Shown: positions 19,698 to 29,247, counted from the first letter of the stretch. The stretch: 64,000 nucleotides of DNA from Nitrosomonas aestuarii (GCF_003046585.1 NZ_QAAE01000012.1:1-64000); one strand, 5' to 3'. The notes: generated by a model not told the origin, from the sequence alone. Translations and numbers: made by a program.

Positions 19698-21464
19698 CTA
19701 CAGTCCAAATAATTGCTTTATCTGTTCACTCAGCTGATTGATTATCCATGCCTGATACTGCGCAAGGGCATTGACCTGGGTCGAATTGAGGTCGATCTGG
19801 AGCGCGGTATCGTAGTTTGGGAAGTTATAAAAATCAGATAAGGGATCATATCGGCCATAACGGATATTGTCAGCCAGCATCCAGCTGTTTATCTTTTTTA
19901 CCCACGTATCTGCATAATTATTGTAAATCCACAGTACATCGACAGTGCCTCGCTTGCAGATTCCGGCATACGGATTGTCGCATACTTTGAGTGAGCAAGT
20001 AAATGTCACAGCCGGTGATTGTTGTCCGTTGCTGGCGGCAAATAACTGGCTGACCAGCGGTCCGAATGCTGATGATTCAAACACTTGCGCCGCTTCAAGA
20101 AATTTCAGATCGGCCGGTGTCTTGTCGCTGAACAGGACATATGTCCCATTGACCGGTTTTGGCTGGTATCCAAACAGTATTGGAATATCGGTCGAGATGG
20201 CTGCGACTTTCTTACCGTAACCGGATACTGCAATATCTTCACGACCGCCGAGCGGTATTTCTGCATTGTAACAGGCGATAATACGGGTGGCGTCGGATCG
20301 GGCGAGCATGCCCTGTAAACCGGTATTATCCAGACTGCCGCCATCGGAAAACCCGGTATTCTGATTGTTGGGCGAAGATGGCCCTGCCGGCCAGTAATTG
20401 TACTGAGGAACAAAGCTCGCGAGATTTTTTAGAATTGCCGTTTCAGCCTGTTTGATGGAATCTTTTTTTTCTGCCGCTGTTTGATGATGGGTTCCTGCTG
20501 CAAATGCCGCAGCGGAAGCAGCGATTTTCTTACCGACAGCATTTGCAAAAAATGCCGAAGAGCATGCCACCAGGTCGATGAGTGAATAACGGCGGCTAAT
20601 ATCGACGACAGCGCCATCACCGGTTTGCGACCGCCAGTCTGATGTAAATGCAAAGGACTCGACACCGCCATCGGCAGTAAGACTGACGCCGGACTCGGTG
20701 ATCTCGCCGGTAGCCCCCACAGCCACAGGTGTGCCCTGAACCGGGAGCAAAGCGGAATTATCCTGTTGATAATTGAACTTGATGTTGGTGTTCATTATGG
20801 GAAACGGACGGCCACTCTGGTGGAAATAAAAATCGTCTCCCGTCAGTGAACCAATGGCAACACCATCACCGGTCAGCGTCTTGATGTTGTTTTCCATATA
20901 GGTTTGATCAAGGCTGAAGAAACGCTTTGGCATGGGCGTGATATTTTGTTTACTGCCTTCCATAGTCCCGTTATAGAGACCGTAAGGTTTTAGTATCAAT
21001 TCACCGACGATCACCGGCCATGCCCATTTACGCACTTCGGGATGGTTATAAATGTTCTCTAAGCCGATATTGTGATGTAATGCATCAAGCATACCGGTAT
21101 ACGAAAGATTGCCGGGCGCATGACCGATAGACCCTGCTGGCAGATCGCCAATGTTTGATTCTGTCAGCGTATCGGGCGGTGCGTACACGCCAAGCAGATC
21201 GTCAAAGTTCTGATTGATAGAAAAACTGAAAATGGATGTTAACCACGTGCCCCCGGATACCGACGAAATATAATTGATCGAGTCCAGTACCGTTCCGCCA
21301 TTGTTATTGCTGAGGCTTTTCAAACCAATCAATTGACCCAGTCCAGCCGATAAGGCCCGGGAGCCACCCCCGGAGAGACAAAGCCCGGTTTTTGTCTTTT
21401 TGTTTGGTTCGTTCCATGCGTTTTGGCTATAAAGCCCGACTTTATATTTTACTGGACTGGACAT
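19698..21464 (-). CDS. Patatin-like / cPLA2-type phospholipase
   Basis: A 588-residue predicted serine acyl hydrolase. The oxyanion loop appears as LCLSGGGSRALSAGLGQL at about residues 28-45, the nucleophile elbow as ISSVSGGTW, and the catalytic Asp as SDGGSLDNTG about two-thirds along. These are the Ser/Asp dyad elements shared by patatins and cytosolic phospholipase A2. No signal peptide is present, so the enzyme should be cytoplasmic unless exported by another route. The ATG at 21464 has GGAGG 6-7 nt upstream. It stands alone, with long flanking gaps. Lipid substrate and role are unknown; the large size favours the cPLA2-like branch over short bacterial patatins. Confidence 0.8.
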   Translation of the reverse strand: MSSPVKYKVGLYSQNAWNEPNKKTKTGLCLSGGGSRALSAGLGQLIGLKSLSNNNGGTVLDSINYISSVSGGTWLTSIFSFSINQNFDDLLGVYAPPDTLTESNIGDLPAGSIGHAPGNLSYTGMLDALHHNIGLENIYNHPEVRKWAWPVIVGELILKPYGLYNGTMEGSKQNITPMPKRFFSLDQTYMENNIKTLTGDGVAIGSLTGDDFYFHQSGRPFPIMNTNIKFNYQQDNSALLPVQGTPVAVGATGEITESGVSLTADGGVESFAFTSDWRSQTGDGAVVDISRRYSLIDLVACSSAFFANAVGKKIAASAAAFAAGTHHQTAAEKKDSIKQAETAILKNLASFVPQYNYWPAGPSSPNNQNTGFSDGGSLDNTGLQGMLARSDATRIIACYNAEIPLGGREDIAVSGYGKKVAAISTDIPILFGYQPKPVNGTYVLFSDKTPADLKFLEAAQVFESSAFGPLVSQLFAASNGQQSPAVTFTCSLKVCDNPYAGICKRGTVDVLWIYNNYADTWVKKINSWMLADNIRYGRYDPLSDFYNFPNYDTALQIDLNSTQVNALAQYQAWIINQLSEQIKQLFGL

Positions 21465-21775
21465 GAGCTGCCTCCATGATTATTGAATATTTTTGTTTAC
21501 ACCGCCTAGTTAAAGAAAAATACTTTAGCCGGGTTCAACCCTCAATGTGCTTTTGATTTCTCAAATAACCGATTGAACAAAATAAACGAATCAAGCTTGG
21601 AACCATTTTAATACAATATTTTATAAAACACTCAATCATCCCGAATGATAAAGTTGGTGGTAAACAGTGTAACAATATAGTATATGCAGGGTTAAGCGTA
21701 ATAAGCGTATGCAGCCGGATCAACAAACCGTTGCGCCTCATGTTGGTTGCTGGTGCAAGATGTTATGCTTGTTGA
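21465..21775. other. Divergent promoter region
   Basis: Lies between the leftward phospholipase gene and the rightward methyltransferase gene. AT-rich; promoters for both should be here, but I see no clear hexamer pair, repeat or gene. Confidence 0.35.
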
Positions 21776-22417
21776 ATGATGAAACCTGTAGAAATTGCCA
21801 AAGCTTACGACCAGATCACCAGCCTGTGGGAGAATGATGAATTCGACAGGAATAATGGAATAGACCAACATGAGCGCGCTATTGCTTTTGCGAAAAAGAA
21901 AGAATATGCGCTTGATGTCGGGTGCGGGTGTACCGGCCGGTTCATCGATTTATTACTTAAGCACGGATTCCAGCCGGAAGGCATTGATTTTTCAGTTGAG
22001 ATGGTCAAGTTGGCGCGAAGAAAGCATCCCGGAGTTCAGTTTTATCATGAAGACATATGTGAATGGCAATTGCCAAAGAAATATGACTTTATTACGGCCT
22101 GGGATAGCATTTGGCATGTGCCGCTTAATCAGCAGGAAAACGTGACAAAAAAATTGCTGTCTAGCCTCGATCATGGTGGTGTATGTATTTTTTCGTGTGG
22201 TGGTGTCGATGAGGCGGCCGAACACAAGGACAACGCTATGGGGCCAGAAGTCTATTATTCTTCTTTAGGTGTTTCCGGATTTCTTAAGGTGATAGCCGAT
22301 TCAGGTTGCTTGCTCAGGCATCTGGAGTACGATCAATATCCGGAGTCACATCTTTACGTTATTGTTCAAAAGCCCGTAAAATCGCCCGGGCAGGGAGCTT
22401 CGGCGCCACTTGGCTGA
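21776..22417 (+). CDS. Class I SAM-dependent methyltransferase
   Basis: A 213-residue methyltransferase. The SAM-binding motif I is LDVGCGCTGRFIDLL at about residues 46-60, with the acidic end of strand 2 in GIDFSVEMVKLAR and motif II/III in FYHEDICEW and FITAWDSIWHVPL. The substrate is not evident; the fold resembles small-molecule or trans-aconitate-type methyltransferases. The last residues (SPGQGASAPLG) look unrelated to the family, suggesting the natural end was lost and the frame now runs a little further. The two adjacent ATG codons at 21776 and 21779 are equally likely starts. A VOC gene follows after 159 bp. Confidence 0.85.
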   Translation: MMKPVEIAKAYDQITSLWENDEFDRNNGIDQHERAIAFAKKKEYALDVGCGCTGRFIDLLLKHGFQPEGIDFSVEMVKLARRKHPGVQFYHEDICEWQLPKKYDFITAWDSIWHVPLNQQENVTKKLLSSLDHGGVCIFSCGGVDEAAEHKDNAMGPEVYYSSLGVSGFLKVIADSGCLLRHLEYDQYPESHLYVIVQKPVKSPGQGASAPLG

Positions 22418-22576
22418 GTCGTCGGGTACCAGCTACCATAAAAGCATCCAGACCAAATGGAGAAGCACCAGACAACAGTGGGATAATAATCATGTTACAG
22501 GGTGTTGCAGTCGGCGGGTTGTTGCGCGTACTGAGCTTGCGCATTCTGTGTCAGGAAGGTGTGGGGAAAATAGAAC

Positions 22577-22945
22577 ATGACGCTAAAAGATACAACACCG
22601 ATCTTACGAATTTTTGATGAAGTCAAAGCCCTTGAGTTTTATGTTGATTTTTTGGGTTTCAAGATTGACTGGAAGCATCGGTTCGAAGTAGGTTTGCCTG
22701 TGTATATGCAAGTTTCAAAGGACAATTGTATTATTCATCTTTCGGAGCATCACGGGGATTGCAGTCCTGGTGCAGCCTTGAGAATTGAAACGGATAGCTT
22801 GGATTCTTTTCAAAAAGAATTGTCAGGAAAGGAATATAAATATTCAAGACAGGGCATTCAGGATATGCCTTGGGGTACCCGTGATATGTCAGCTATTGAT
22901 CCTTTCGGTAATCGTTTGATATTTACAGATGTAATGGGTACATAA
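22577..22945 (+). CDS. VOC family protein (glyoxalase / bleomycin-resistance type)
   Basis: A compact 122-residue protein with two VOC half-repeats. The first begins TPILRIFDEVKALEFYVDFLGFKIDW and carries IIHLSEHHGD; the second has AALRIETDSLDSF and ends DPFGNRLIFTD, the typical last strand. Its length and pattern are those of proteins annotated as glyoxalase superfamily or bleomycin-resistance-like. Histidines in LSEHHGD and the late polar residues could coordinate a metal, but bleomycin-binding members lack metal, so function is open. It is followed immediately by a second attC-like hairpin, and may be another integron cassette. Confidence 0.85.
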   Translation: MTLKDTTPILRIFDEVKALEFYVDFLGFKIDWKHRFEVGLPVYMQVSKDNCIIHLSEHHGDCSPGAALRIETDSLDSFQKELSGKEYKYSRQGIQDMPWGTRDMSAIDPFGNRLIFTDVMGT

Positions 22946-22987
22946 CAAGACGCTGAGGCCGGAGCGCTGAACCGGTATGCGTTTTGA
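22940..22987 (+). repeat. Weak attC-like hairpin after the second VOC gene
   Basis: ACATAAC overlaps the stop codon and resembles RYYYAAC. ACGC and GGCCGG on the left pair with CCGG and GCGT on the right around a loop (AGCGCTGAA) with bulges. The right core box, GTTTTGA, matches GTTRRRY poorly. On its own this would be ignored; it gains weight from its position, identical to that of the site after the first VOC gene. Confidence 0.3.
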
Positions 22988-23057
22988 TGGCCGCCGAGTG
23001 CAGTGTTTGCGATTTGTAATGGCCAGGGATCGCGCCTGCTAAAAGGAATTTTTTAGA

Positions 23058-23831
23058 ATGGAATGGATGATAATCGGTATCGCTGGTTTCCTTGGCGGAA
23101 TGTTGAATGCTGTAGCCGGTGGTGGCAGCTTCATTACACTGCCGGCTCTGATTTTTGTCGGGGTGTCGCCCGTATCAGCCAATGCGACAGGTGCCGCGGC
23201 ACTTCTTCCTGGCTACATTGTAAGCGCATGGCGATTTAGACACGATATTGAATTTCCTGCAAGTTTGAATTTTCCAGTCATCATGCTGATATCGGTCTCG
23301 GGCGGTTGCCTCGGCGCTGCTATTTTACTGATGACAAGTGAGCAGTTGTTTTCAGTACTCATTCCGTGGCTTATTATGCTTGCTACTGCTGCGTTTATCG
23401 TTGGGCCACGGCTGCTACAAAAGAAAAAAACTTCAATGGAAAAATTCGAATGTGACCGCGAAACTTCCAGCTTGCGAGTCTTCACCACTTGTTTAGCCTT
23501 ATTTACTGTTTGTGTGTACGGCGGCTATTTCAATGGCGGGTTAGGAATCATATTGCTCGCCGCTTTAGGGTTGACGGGTCAGACTAACCTGCTTGGCATG
23601 AACGGAGTAAAAAATCTCATATCAGCATTAATAACCGCGGTCGCCGTGGCCGTTTACGCTGCTGGTGGTACTATTTCCGAGGAGCATCTTTTTCTGCTCG
23701 GCGTTATGGCAGTTCTCGGTGGGTACGCTGGTGCGGCATTCGCATACCGTATCCCTCAACATGTTTTGCGGGGCATCATCGTTCTTATTGGTTGCTTAAT
23801 GTCGGCGGCATTTTTTTTCAGTGAAATATGA
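23058..23831 (+). CDS. TSUP family (TauE/SafE-like) membrane exporter
   Basis: A 257-residue integral membrane protein with about eight hydrophobic segments in two repeats. GFLGGMLNAVAGGGSFITLPAL at the N-terminus and GGYFNGGLGIILLAALGL at the start of the second half are the paired signatures of the TSUP/TauE-SafE family, which moves organosulfur or organic anions such as sulfite, sulfoacetate and lactate across the inner membrane. The transported compound cannot be named here. AAGGAA precedes the ATG by 10 nt. It sits alone between the VOC gene and the OmpA-like lipoprotein. Confidence 0.88.
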   Translation: MEWMIIGIAGFLGGMLNAVAGGGSFITLPALIFVGVSPVSANATGAAALLPGYIVSAWRFRHDIEFPASLNFPVIMLISVSGGCLGAAILLMTSEQLFSVLIPWLIMLATAAFIVGPRLLQKKKTSMEKFECDRETSSLRVFTTCLALFTVCVYGGYFNGGLGIILLAALGLTGQTNLLGMNGVKNLISALITAVAVAVYAAGGTISEEHLFLLGVMAVLGGYAGAAFAYRIPQHVLRGIIVLIGCLMSAAFFFSEI

Positions 23832-24159
23832 AGAAGCTTACGGCACCGGACAATTACATGCAGTGAAGCCAACTACGCGCCGCCTTTTTTATGTTTTTGT
23901 TTGCTCACTGTTAAACAAAAGTGATTCTACTTCGTGGGTCGGGCCGATGTGGCATTATGTTCCTTTTGACACTGGAATCAGGCCAAGTCTTTCTGCAAAA
24001 TAAACTTGTCAGATGCATTAATTTTTATGATACTGCTAAGGTATATTAACCGGTGTCAATACCTGTGATGACATATGAGCGATTGAGTACTTTGAAGCGT
24101 GAAAAATGTCAAAAAATATTACAACTCAGGATCTGAAATTTTGTTTGCAAATATAAAAA
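23832..24159. other. Intergenic region without recognised features
   Basis: No gene, strong hairpin or repeat was seen. The promoter of the OmpA-like lipoprotein gene should lie at its right end, which is AT-rich. Confidence 0.35.
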
Positions 24160-24645
24160 ATGATCAAGAAAACAACATACATAATCATTTTTCTGGTGTT
24201 GCTGATCAGCGGTTGCGCAAGTCAATATAGCAACAGGCAGCTGCTTGATCTCCTCAATAATATGGGTTTCAAAACGGGTCAGAGTGATCAGGGTGTGGTT
24301 GTGTTTTTGCCCGAAGTTTATTTCGAATTTGACAGCAGTCAATTAACCGATCTTGCACAAGAAAAACTATCAAATATCGGCACCATACTGGCTGATCCCA
24401 AAGCTTTAAGCAGGCGTATTCTTGTTGAAGGACATACGGATTCAATAGGTAACAGTGCTTATAATGAGAAACTATCCCTTAATCGCGCTGATGCCGTGGC
24501 AGAAGCTTTGATGATGAACGGCGTGAGTAATCAGAGAATCACGCGGCGCGGTTATGGAGAAAAATACCCGATTGCGTCCAATACGACCCTTGACGGACGC
24601 GCTCAGAATCGAAGAGTGGAAATTACTGTTGTAGATGACAACTGA
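24160..24645 (+). CDS. OmpA-like peptidoglycan-associated lipoprotein
   Basis: A 161-residue lipoprotein. The signal peptide ends in the lipobox LISGC (C at residue 19), so the mature protein should be lipidated and sorted to the outer membrane (no Asp follows the Cys). The C-terminal OmpA domain has VYFEFDSSQL, ILVEGHTDSIGN and NRRVEITV, with the Asp and Arg that contact diaminopimelate in peptidoglycan. It is shorter than most OmpA proteins and lacks a beta-barrel, resembling Pal or YiaD. The neighbouring ATPase with ankyrin repeats starts 217 bp further on in the same direction. Confidence 0.9.
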   Translation: MIKKTTYIIIFLVLLISGCASQYSNRQLLDLLNNMGFKTGQSDQGVVVFLPEVYFEFDSSQLTDLAQEKLSNIGTILADPKALSRRILVEGHTDSIGNSAYNEKLSLNRADAVAEALMMNGVSNQRITRRGYGEKYPIASNTTLDGRAQNRRVEITVVDDN

Positions 24646-24862
24646 AAATCGGCTTGAAAGAAAGTGCTCACTTAAAAGGGTGCTAACAAATCAACTGCAT
24701 GACTTTCAACCATTTTGTTAAACTTCAAATTGATTTTATTTTGTATTTTTTGAAATGAAAACTGATCGACAGCTGCGCAGCCTCCTTAGCATAACGTGCT
24801 ATGAAAAAAACGGTCTGACAAATATTTGAAATGACATTTAAAAGTGTACTAATTTACTTGAT

Positions 24863-26932
24863 ATGTATAGCCAGCGCTTCGGGTTGCATAAAAACCCATT
24901 TAGCCAATTAGTCCAGCAAAGCACTGTCTATCTGTCTGACAGTCATCAGCTGGTTTTTAATCAGTTGACTGCATGCATCGAAAAATCAACAGGTGTGGTC
25001 AGTTTGCTCGGGCCCGCCGGCGTAGGCAAGTCGACACTCATTGTCAGCTTGGTAGAAGCATTCCTGCAGGACAAGGAGCATATTTATTTTAAAGATTTGT
25101 CTGCTTTTATAACTGGTGATGAATGGTCTGAAACATCGGAATATGATTTCTCCGGCGTCATTGAGGCCGTTCTCGAAGATAGCTTGCCCACTGAAAATGG
25201 CCACTGCAAATCCGTTTATTTATTGGATGCAGCCGATACCATCAATGAAGATGCGTTGACTAAACTGTTAACTATCATTGCCGGTCGGAATGCAAACGAG
25301 GATCCAACCTTATTTATTCTGGTTGGACGCCCGCGGCTGGAACAGTTGCTGAATACCGTACAGCATGGTGTGGATAAGCATCTGTTGATAGAAATCTGCC
25401 GCCTCGATTCTTTTAACACGGTAGAAGTGAGAAATTATATCAACCATCGCATGCATATTGCGCACTATACGGGTGCCCCTCTGTTTACCGAAGATGCTAT
25501 CGGCGCGATTGCTACGCTTTCAAACGGCATTCCTCGATATATCAATTCCATTTGCGGAATGAGCTTATTTAAGGGGGATAAGAAACGCCTTTCGATTGTG
25601 ACAGATAAGATAATTTATGATGCCGGTGAATCATGCTTGCTGGATGATGACAACGAGTTTTTTCCATTACAAAAAGATACTGAAAAATCTGGCATACCTG
25701 ACCCGGCATCAGTTCCGGCACCCAAACACAAGGATAATGGCTTTACAACAAACACCAGGGGCCGGTATTTATTTAAATACTTAGGAACTGCTTCTGTCAT
25801 TATAATTGCCGCCACGGTTATTGCAGTTCAATGGTATTCAGCATCGCAGCCTGTTGACGATTCTGGAAAAACCGTGATGCTGGAACGAGCCGATGTCGGG
25901 TTTCATGCTGCCGAAGTTTCTCAGGATAAGTACCTTGCGCAGAATAAGCATGAAACCGACCTTGAAATAGCAAGTGCACGCATAGCGACCGATGCTGTAG
26001 ATTCTGACGATCACGGAGCTTTTCAGCAGCAATCCGCTGAATCTCAATCCTACAATTCTATTGACGAAATTCAGGAGCTGCTTGCTCAAGCCAGAATGCT
26101 GGAGCAAAGGAATCGGTTAACGCTGCCCCAAGACAATAATGCAATTGCAGCTTATCAGCATATATTGGGTATTCAGCCAGAAAATGTCGAGGCAATCCAG
26201 GGAATTGAGCGTATTAAACAAAAATTCTTACAACAGGCGAAACGAGCATCTTCGCAATCACAATGGAAAAACGCACAATCGAACCTGCTTAAAGTAAAGC
26301 AGATCGACCCGGACAATAATACAATTGATACGCTATTGGCTGATGTGCAGGCGCGTACAATGAAAACCAGTCAACACCGTATGGTTGATCAACAGGAGCT
26401 GGCAGCGAGAAATCGTGCAAATGCACGTTATAAGCTCAATTCGAAAGGAATTGAATTTGATTTAATGATTTTTCTTTCGCATGCTGAGCACGGCAATGCG
26501 GATCTCGTTGCGCTATTTTTAGACGCTAATATGCCCGTCGACGCACAGGACGCCGCTTTGGGAGATACCGCGTTGATTAAAGCGGCAACTTATGGGCATT
26601 CGAATACAGTAAAACTGATTTTGAGTAGACATGCCAATATCAACATGCAAAATCGCATCGGACGGACGGCATTGATGAATGCAATTGTCTTTGAACAATA
26701 TGATATTGCCTTTGATTTACTCAATCAGGGAATAGACATTCACATAAGAGATAAAAACGGTTGGAATGCGCTTATGTTCGCTGTCCAGAAAAACCGGCCA
26801 GATCTTATAGAAGCATTATTAAGGAAAGGTGCCAATTCACATGTCAGAAACGTGCTCGGTCAGAGCGCTTTTTCAATGGCAAAAGAAAAAGGCAATAATG
26901 CCATTTTCTCACTTTTACAAACAAAACATTAG
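24863..26932 (+). CDS. ExeA/GspA-type AAA ATPase fused to ankyrin repeats
   Basis: A 689-residue multidomain protein. Residues 1 to about 260 are an ExeA-like ATPase: FGLHKNPFSQL start, Walker A GPAGVGKST at 50-58, Walker B near SVYLLDAADTI, and the NGIPRYINSICG sensor region. A membrane helix follows near residues 305-325 (LGTASVIIIAATVIAVQW). The periplasmic part has a polar linker, a TPR-like stretch (AAYQHILGIQPENVEAIQGI) and then about four ankyrin repeats from residue 535 to the end, with the GDTALIKAATYGH and GRTALMNAIV signatures. GspA normally carries a peptidoglycan-binding domain in that position; ankyrin repeats there are unusual. No secretin gene is adjacent. Confidence 0.8.
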   Translation: MYSQRFGLHKNPFSQLVQQSTVYLSDSHQLVFNQLTACIEKSTGVVSLLGPAGVGKSTLIVSLVEAFLQDKEHIYFKDLSAFITGDEWSETSEYDFSGVIEAVLEDSLPTENGHCKSVYLLDAADTINEDALTKLLTIIAGRNANEDPTLFILVGRPRLEQLLNTVQHGVDKHLLIEICRLDSFNTVEVRNYINHRMHIAHYTGAPLFTEDAIGAIATLSNGIPRYINSICGMSLFKGDKKRLSIVTDKIIYDAGESCLLDDDNEFFPLQKDTEKSGIPDPASVPAPKHKDNGFTTNTRGRYLFKYLGTASVIIIAATVIAVQWYSASQPVDDSGKTVMLERADVGFHAAEVSQDKYLAQNKHETDLEIASARIATDAVDSDDHGAFQQQSAESQSYNSIDEIQELLAQARMLEQRNRLTLPQDNNAIAAYQHILGIQPENVEAIQGIERIKQKFLQQAKRASSQSQWKNAQSNLLKVKQIDPDNNTIDTLLADVQARTMKTSQHRMVDQQELAARNRANARYKLNSKGIEFDLMIFLSHAEHGNADLVALFLDANMPVDAQDAALGDTALIKAATYGHSNTVKLILSRHANINMQNRIGRTALMNAIVFEQYDIAFDLLNQGIDIHIRDKNGWNALMFAVQKNRPDLIEALLRKGANSHVRNVLGQSAFSMAKEKGNNAIFSLLQTKH

Positions 26933-27466
26933 CTTCCTGGTCGGTTAGAAATCCTGGGACTGGGCTGTTCCTCATTTTATTCGCACAATCCATCCTGTTT
27001 ATCAGCAGCGTAGTAATAGATATCAATCACGTTCATATCTTCGTACAAATCCCCTCAAATTACAGCCAGTTATTTTTACGCAACAAATGTTATTAGCATA
27101 ACCGATGGTGTTTGCTGCGGTACTCTGAGCAGTATTCAAATAAGAATCAATGGCTTCCTGCTATTCTGGAATCTGCCGATGTCAGCCGGAAGTAGTTCAG
27201 TCGATTGTTCAGCTCAATCATTATGTCAATAAATAAAAAGCAGAAAAAGTATCTGCAGTCGTGACAGCAGCAAGAAAATACACAGTGCCCGCTGCGGCGG
27301 CAGATGTTTACACGCAACGTGTCATCCTCTCAGTGAGGAACAACAACGCTATATCATTTTAAGTCCTTACCAGAAGATTCAACAAGCAATTATGTGCTCC
27401 GAAGTAGTTGTTTTCATAGACGCTCCATAGTTCCCTAAATGATAGCGCATGCTAGATGCATTTGCC

Positions 27467-27498
27467 TGCGACAAATTGCCGCGCGGCAATTTGTCGCA
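27467..27498. repeat. 32-bp perfect palindrome
   Basis: TGCGACAAATTGCCGC is followed directly by its exact reverse complement. No T tract lies on either side, so it is not an ordinary intrinsic terminator. It may be a dispersed palindromic repeat, a cruciform site or a protein-binding site. Confidence 0.7.
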
Positions 27499-27654
27499 TT
27501 CCAAAACATTCAATTTTATTTTAAATTGCACACCAACAAAGTAAATCAATAAAAATTTGCTTTGCTCAGGACGAAGCAGTTTTCCACTATGGAACTAATA
27601 TTCAGCATCCTGAAAACCAACCACAGATAATGCAATTTTAGATTAAAAATAAGA

Positions 27655-27984
27655 ATGTGTAGTGCAAACAAATTAATGCTAGCTGTCGTTTTACTGACGT
27701 CAACTGCAGTGGCAGTCAACAAGTCATCTTTGTCCGCCGTGCTCAGTGGATCAAATGGTTGGCATCTTGGCCTGCTTCAAAGCGAAATAGTCAGTAACAG
27801 TTTGTATATTACTGGAACCAAGGCAGTTGGTTTGCAGGCCACAACAAGAACTTTTAATCCGTTCGACGTTAGATCGCAATTAGCTGTATTTTTAACCGCT
27901 TCTTTGCTTCTCAAAGAATGTCGGCAGCACCATCAAATTACAAGAAATTCTGATTATGGTTTCTTGTGTTCAGCGATTAGTTAA
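27655..27984 (+). CDS. Doubtful small exported protein
   Basis: An open frame of 109 codons whose product begins with a plausible Sec signal peptide (MCSANKLMLAVVLLTSTAVA) followed by a Ser/Thr-rich segment and a second hydrophobic stretch. There is no ribosome binding site before the ATG and no recognised domain. It could be a decayed or chance frame. Confidence 0.2.
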   Translation: MCSANKLMLAVVLLTSTAVAVNKSSLSAVLSGSNGWHLGLLQSEIVSNSLYITGTKAVGLQATTRTFNPFDVRSQLAVFLTASLLLKECRQHHQITRNSDYGFLCSAIS

Positions 27985-28077
27985 AAAAATTACTTTGTAG
28001 CGTTGTTGCAGAACATTGCATTTACAAGGCTGTAAATAAAAATTGGATGATGAACTAAATTTATTATCGGAGAAATT

Positions 28078-29247
28078 ATGCATATACCACCTTTAGTCGC
28101 TCCTGATGCAGAATTAAGCAACAATGAGGTTCTGCGATACAGTCGTCACTTACTGATCCCGGAAGTCGGTTTGGAAGGGCAAAAACGCCTTAAAAATTGC
28201 AGAGTCTTAGTTATTGGCGCAGGAGGCCTGGGATCACCGGTGCTTCTTTATCTCGCTGCAGCGGGAGTTGGCACACTCGGCATTGTGGACTTTGATGTAG
28301 TGGATGAGTCCAACCTGCAAAGGCAAGTCATTCATAAACAATCCAATATCGGTAAACGCAAGTCTATAAGCGCTCGAGACACAATCAAGGAAATTAATCC
28401 CCATGTCCAGGTAGTCTTGCATGAGGAACGGCTCGAAGCGGCTAATGCTCAGGCCATTATCTCCGGCTATGACCTGATAGTGGACGGTACAGACAATTTT
28501 GCCACGCGTTATCTCGTTAATGATGTTTGTGTGCTGTCGAAAAAGCCCTATGTGTGGGGATCAATCTATCGTTTTGAAGGACAGGTCTCAGTCTTCTGGG
28601 AAAATGCACCCGGTGATGTTGGTTTGAATTACCGAGATTTATATCCGGAGCCTCCCCCACCTGAAATGGCCCCCTCGTGTGCCGAAGGCGGTGTGCTCGG
28701 AATTTTGTGTGCTTCGATAGGATCAATGATGGCCACAGAAGCCATTAAATTGATCACCGGCATCGGCGAAACATTATTAGGTCGCTTGGCTGTTTATGAT
28801 GCACTGGATATGAGTTATCGATTCATTCCGATTAAAAGAGCGCCAGTCCGCACGCCCATAACGCAGTTGATTGATTACCAGGAATTTTGTGGAGGGAAAC
28901 AAACCACAAAACTTCAGAACAGCATTCCGGTGATTAGTGCACTTGAACTGAGAGAGATGCAGGAAAAAGGTGAGGATATACAGTTAATTGACGTTCGCGG
29001 TATCGAAGAATGGAATATTGTGCGAATAGAAGGCGCTACTCACATACCTAAAAATAAGATGCTGTCAGAAGATGTGTTATCCAAAATGAACAAAAAGGAC
29101 TTCATCGTAGTGCATTGCAAAATGGGTGCACGATCCAAAGATGTGTTGATTGAAATGCAGAAACATGGATTTACAAACGCCAAGAGCTTGGATGGAGGTA
29201 TTTTGGCTTGGATCAAAGATGTTGATCAATCTCTGCCGAGCTATTAA
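28078..29247 (+). CDS. moeZ: MoeZ-type adenylyltransferase / rhodanese (sulfur-carrier activator)
   Basis: A 389-residue two-domain enzyme. The N-terminal ThiF/MoeB/E1-like domain adenylates the C-terminal glycine of a ubiquitin-like sulfur carrier: nucleotide loop VIGAGGLGSPVLL at about 46-58 and the reactive Cys near 201 in APSCAEGGVLGILCASIGS. The C-terminal rhodanese domain has its persulfide Cys at 347 in HCKMGARS. The SCAEGG/LCASIGS wording is close to actinobacterial MoeZ, which serves both CysO and MoaD. Downstream lie a JAMM protease and a sulfur carrier, so the enzyme probably thiocarboxylates that carrier. RBS GGAG lies about 10 nt before the ATG. Confidence 0.9.
   Translation: MHIPPLVAPDAELSNNEVLRYSRHLLIPEVGLEGQKRLKNCRVLVIGAGGLGSPVLLYLAAAGVGTLGIVDFDVVDESNLQRQVIHKQSNIGKRKSISARDTIKEINPHVQVVLHEERLEAANAQAIISGYDLIVDGTDNFATRYLVNDVCVLSKKPYVWGSIYRFEGQVSVFWENAPGDVGLNYRDLYPEPPPPEMAPSCAEGGVLGILCASIGSMMATEAIKLITGIGETLLGRLAVYDALDMSYRFIPIKRAPVRTPITQLIDYQEFCGGKQTTKLQNSIPVISALELREMQEKGEDIQLIDVRGIEEWNIVRIEGATHIPKNKMLSEDVLSKMNKKDFIVVHCKMGARSKDVLIEMQKHGFTNAKSLDGGILAWIKDVDQSLPSY

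Larger units (their letters stand above)
26933..28077. other. Long intergenic region with a perfect palindrome
   Basis: More than 1.1 kb without a firmly supported gene. It contains a 32-bp perfect palindrome (27467-27498) and a doubtful short gene (27655-27984), both listed separately. The right end should hold the promoter for the moeZ-led cluster. No transposase fragment was recognised. Confidence 0.45.

Noticed and set aside
22359..22544. Reverse-strand frame with LLSGASPFGLDAFMVAG overlapping the methyltransferase end
   Set aside because: It looks gene-like but has no start signal or known domain and overlaps a better-supported gene; it could be a fragment of a lost gene, which I cannot prove.
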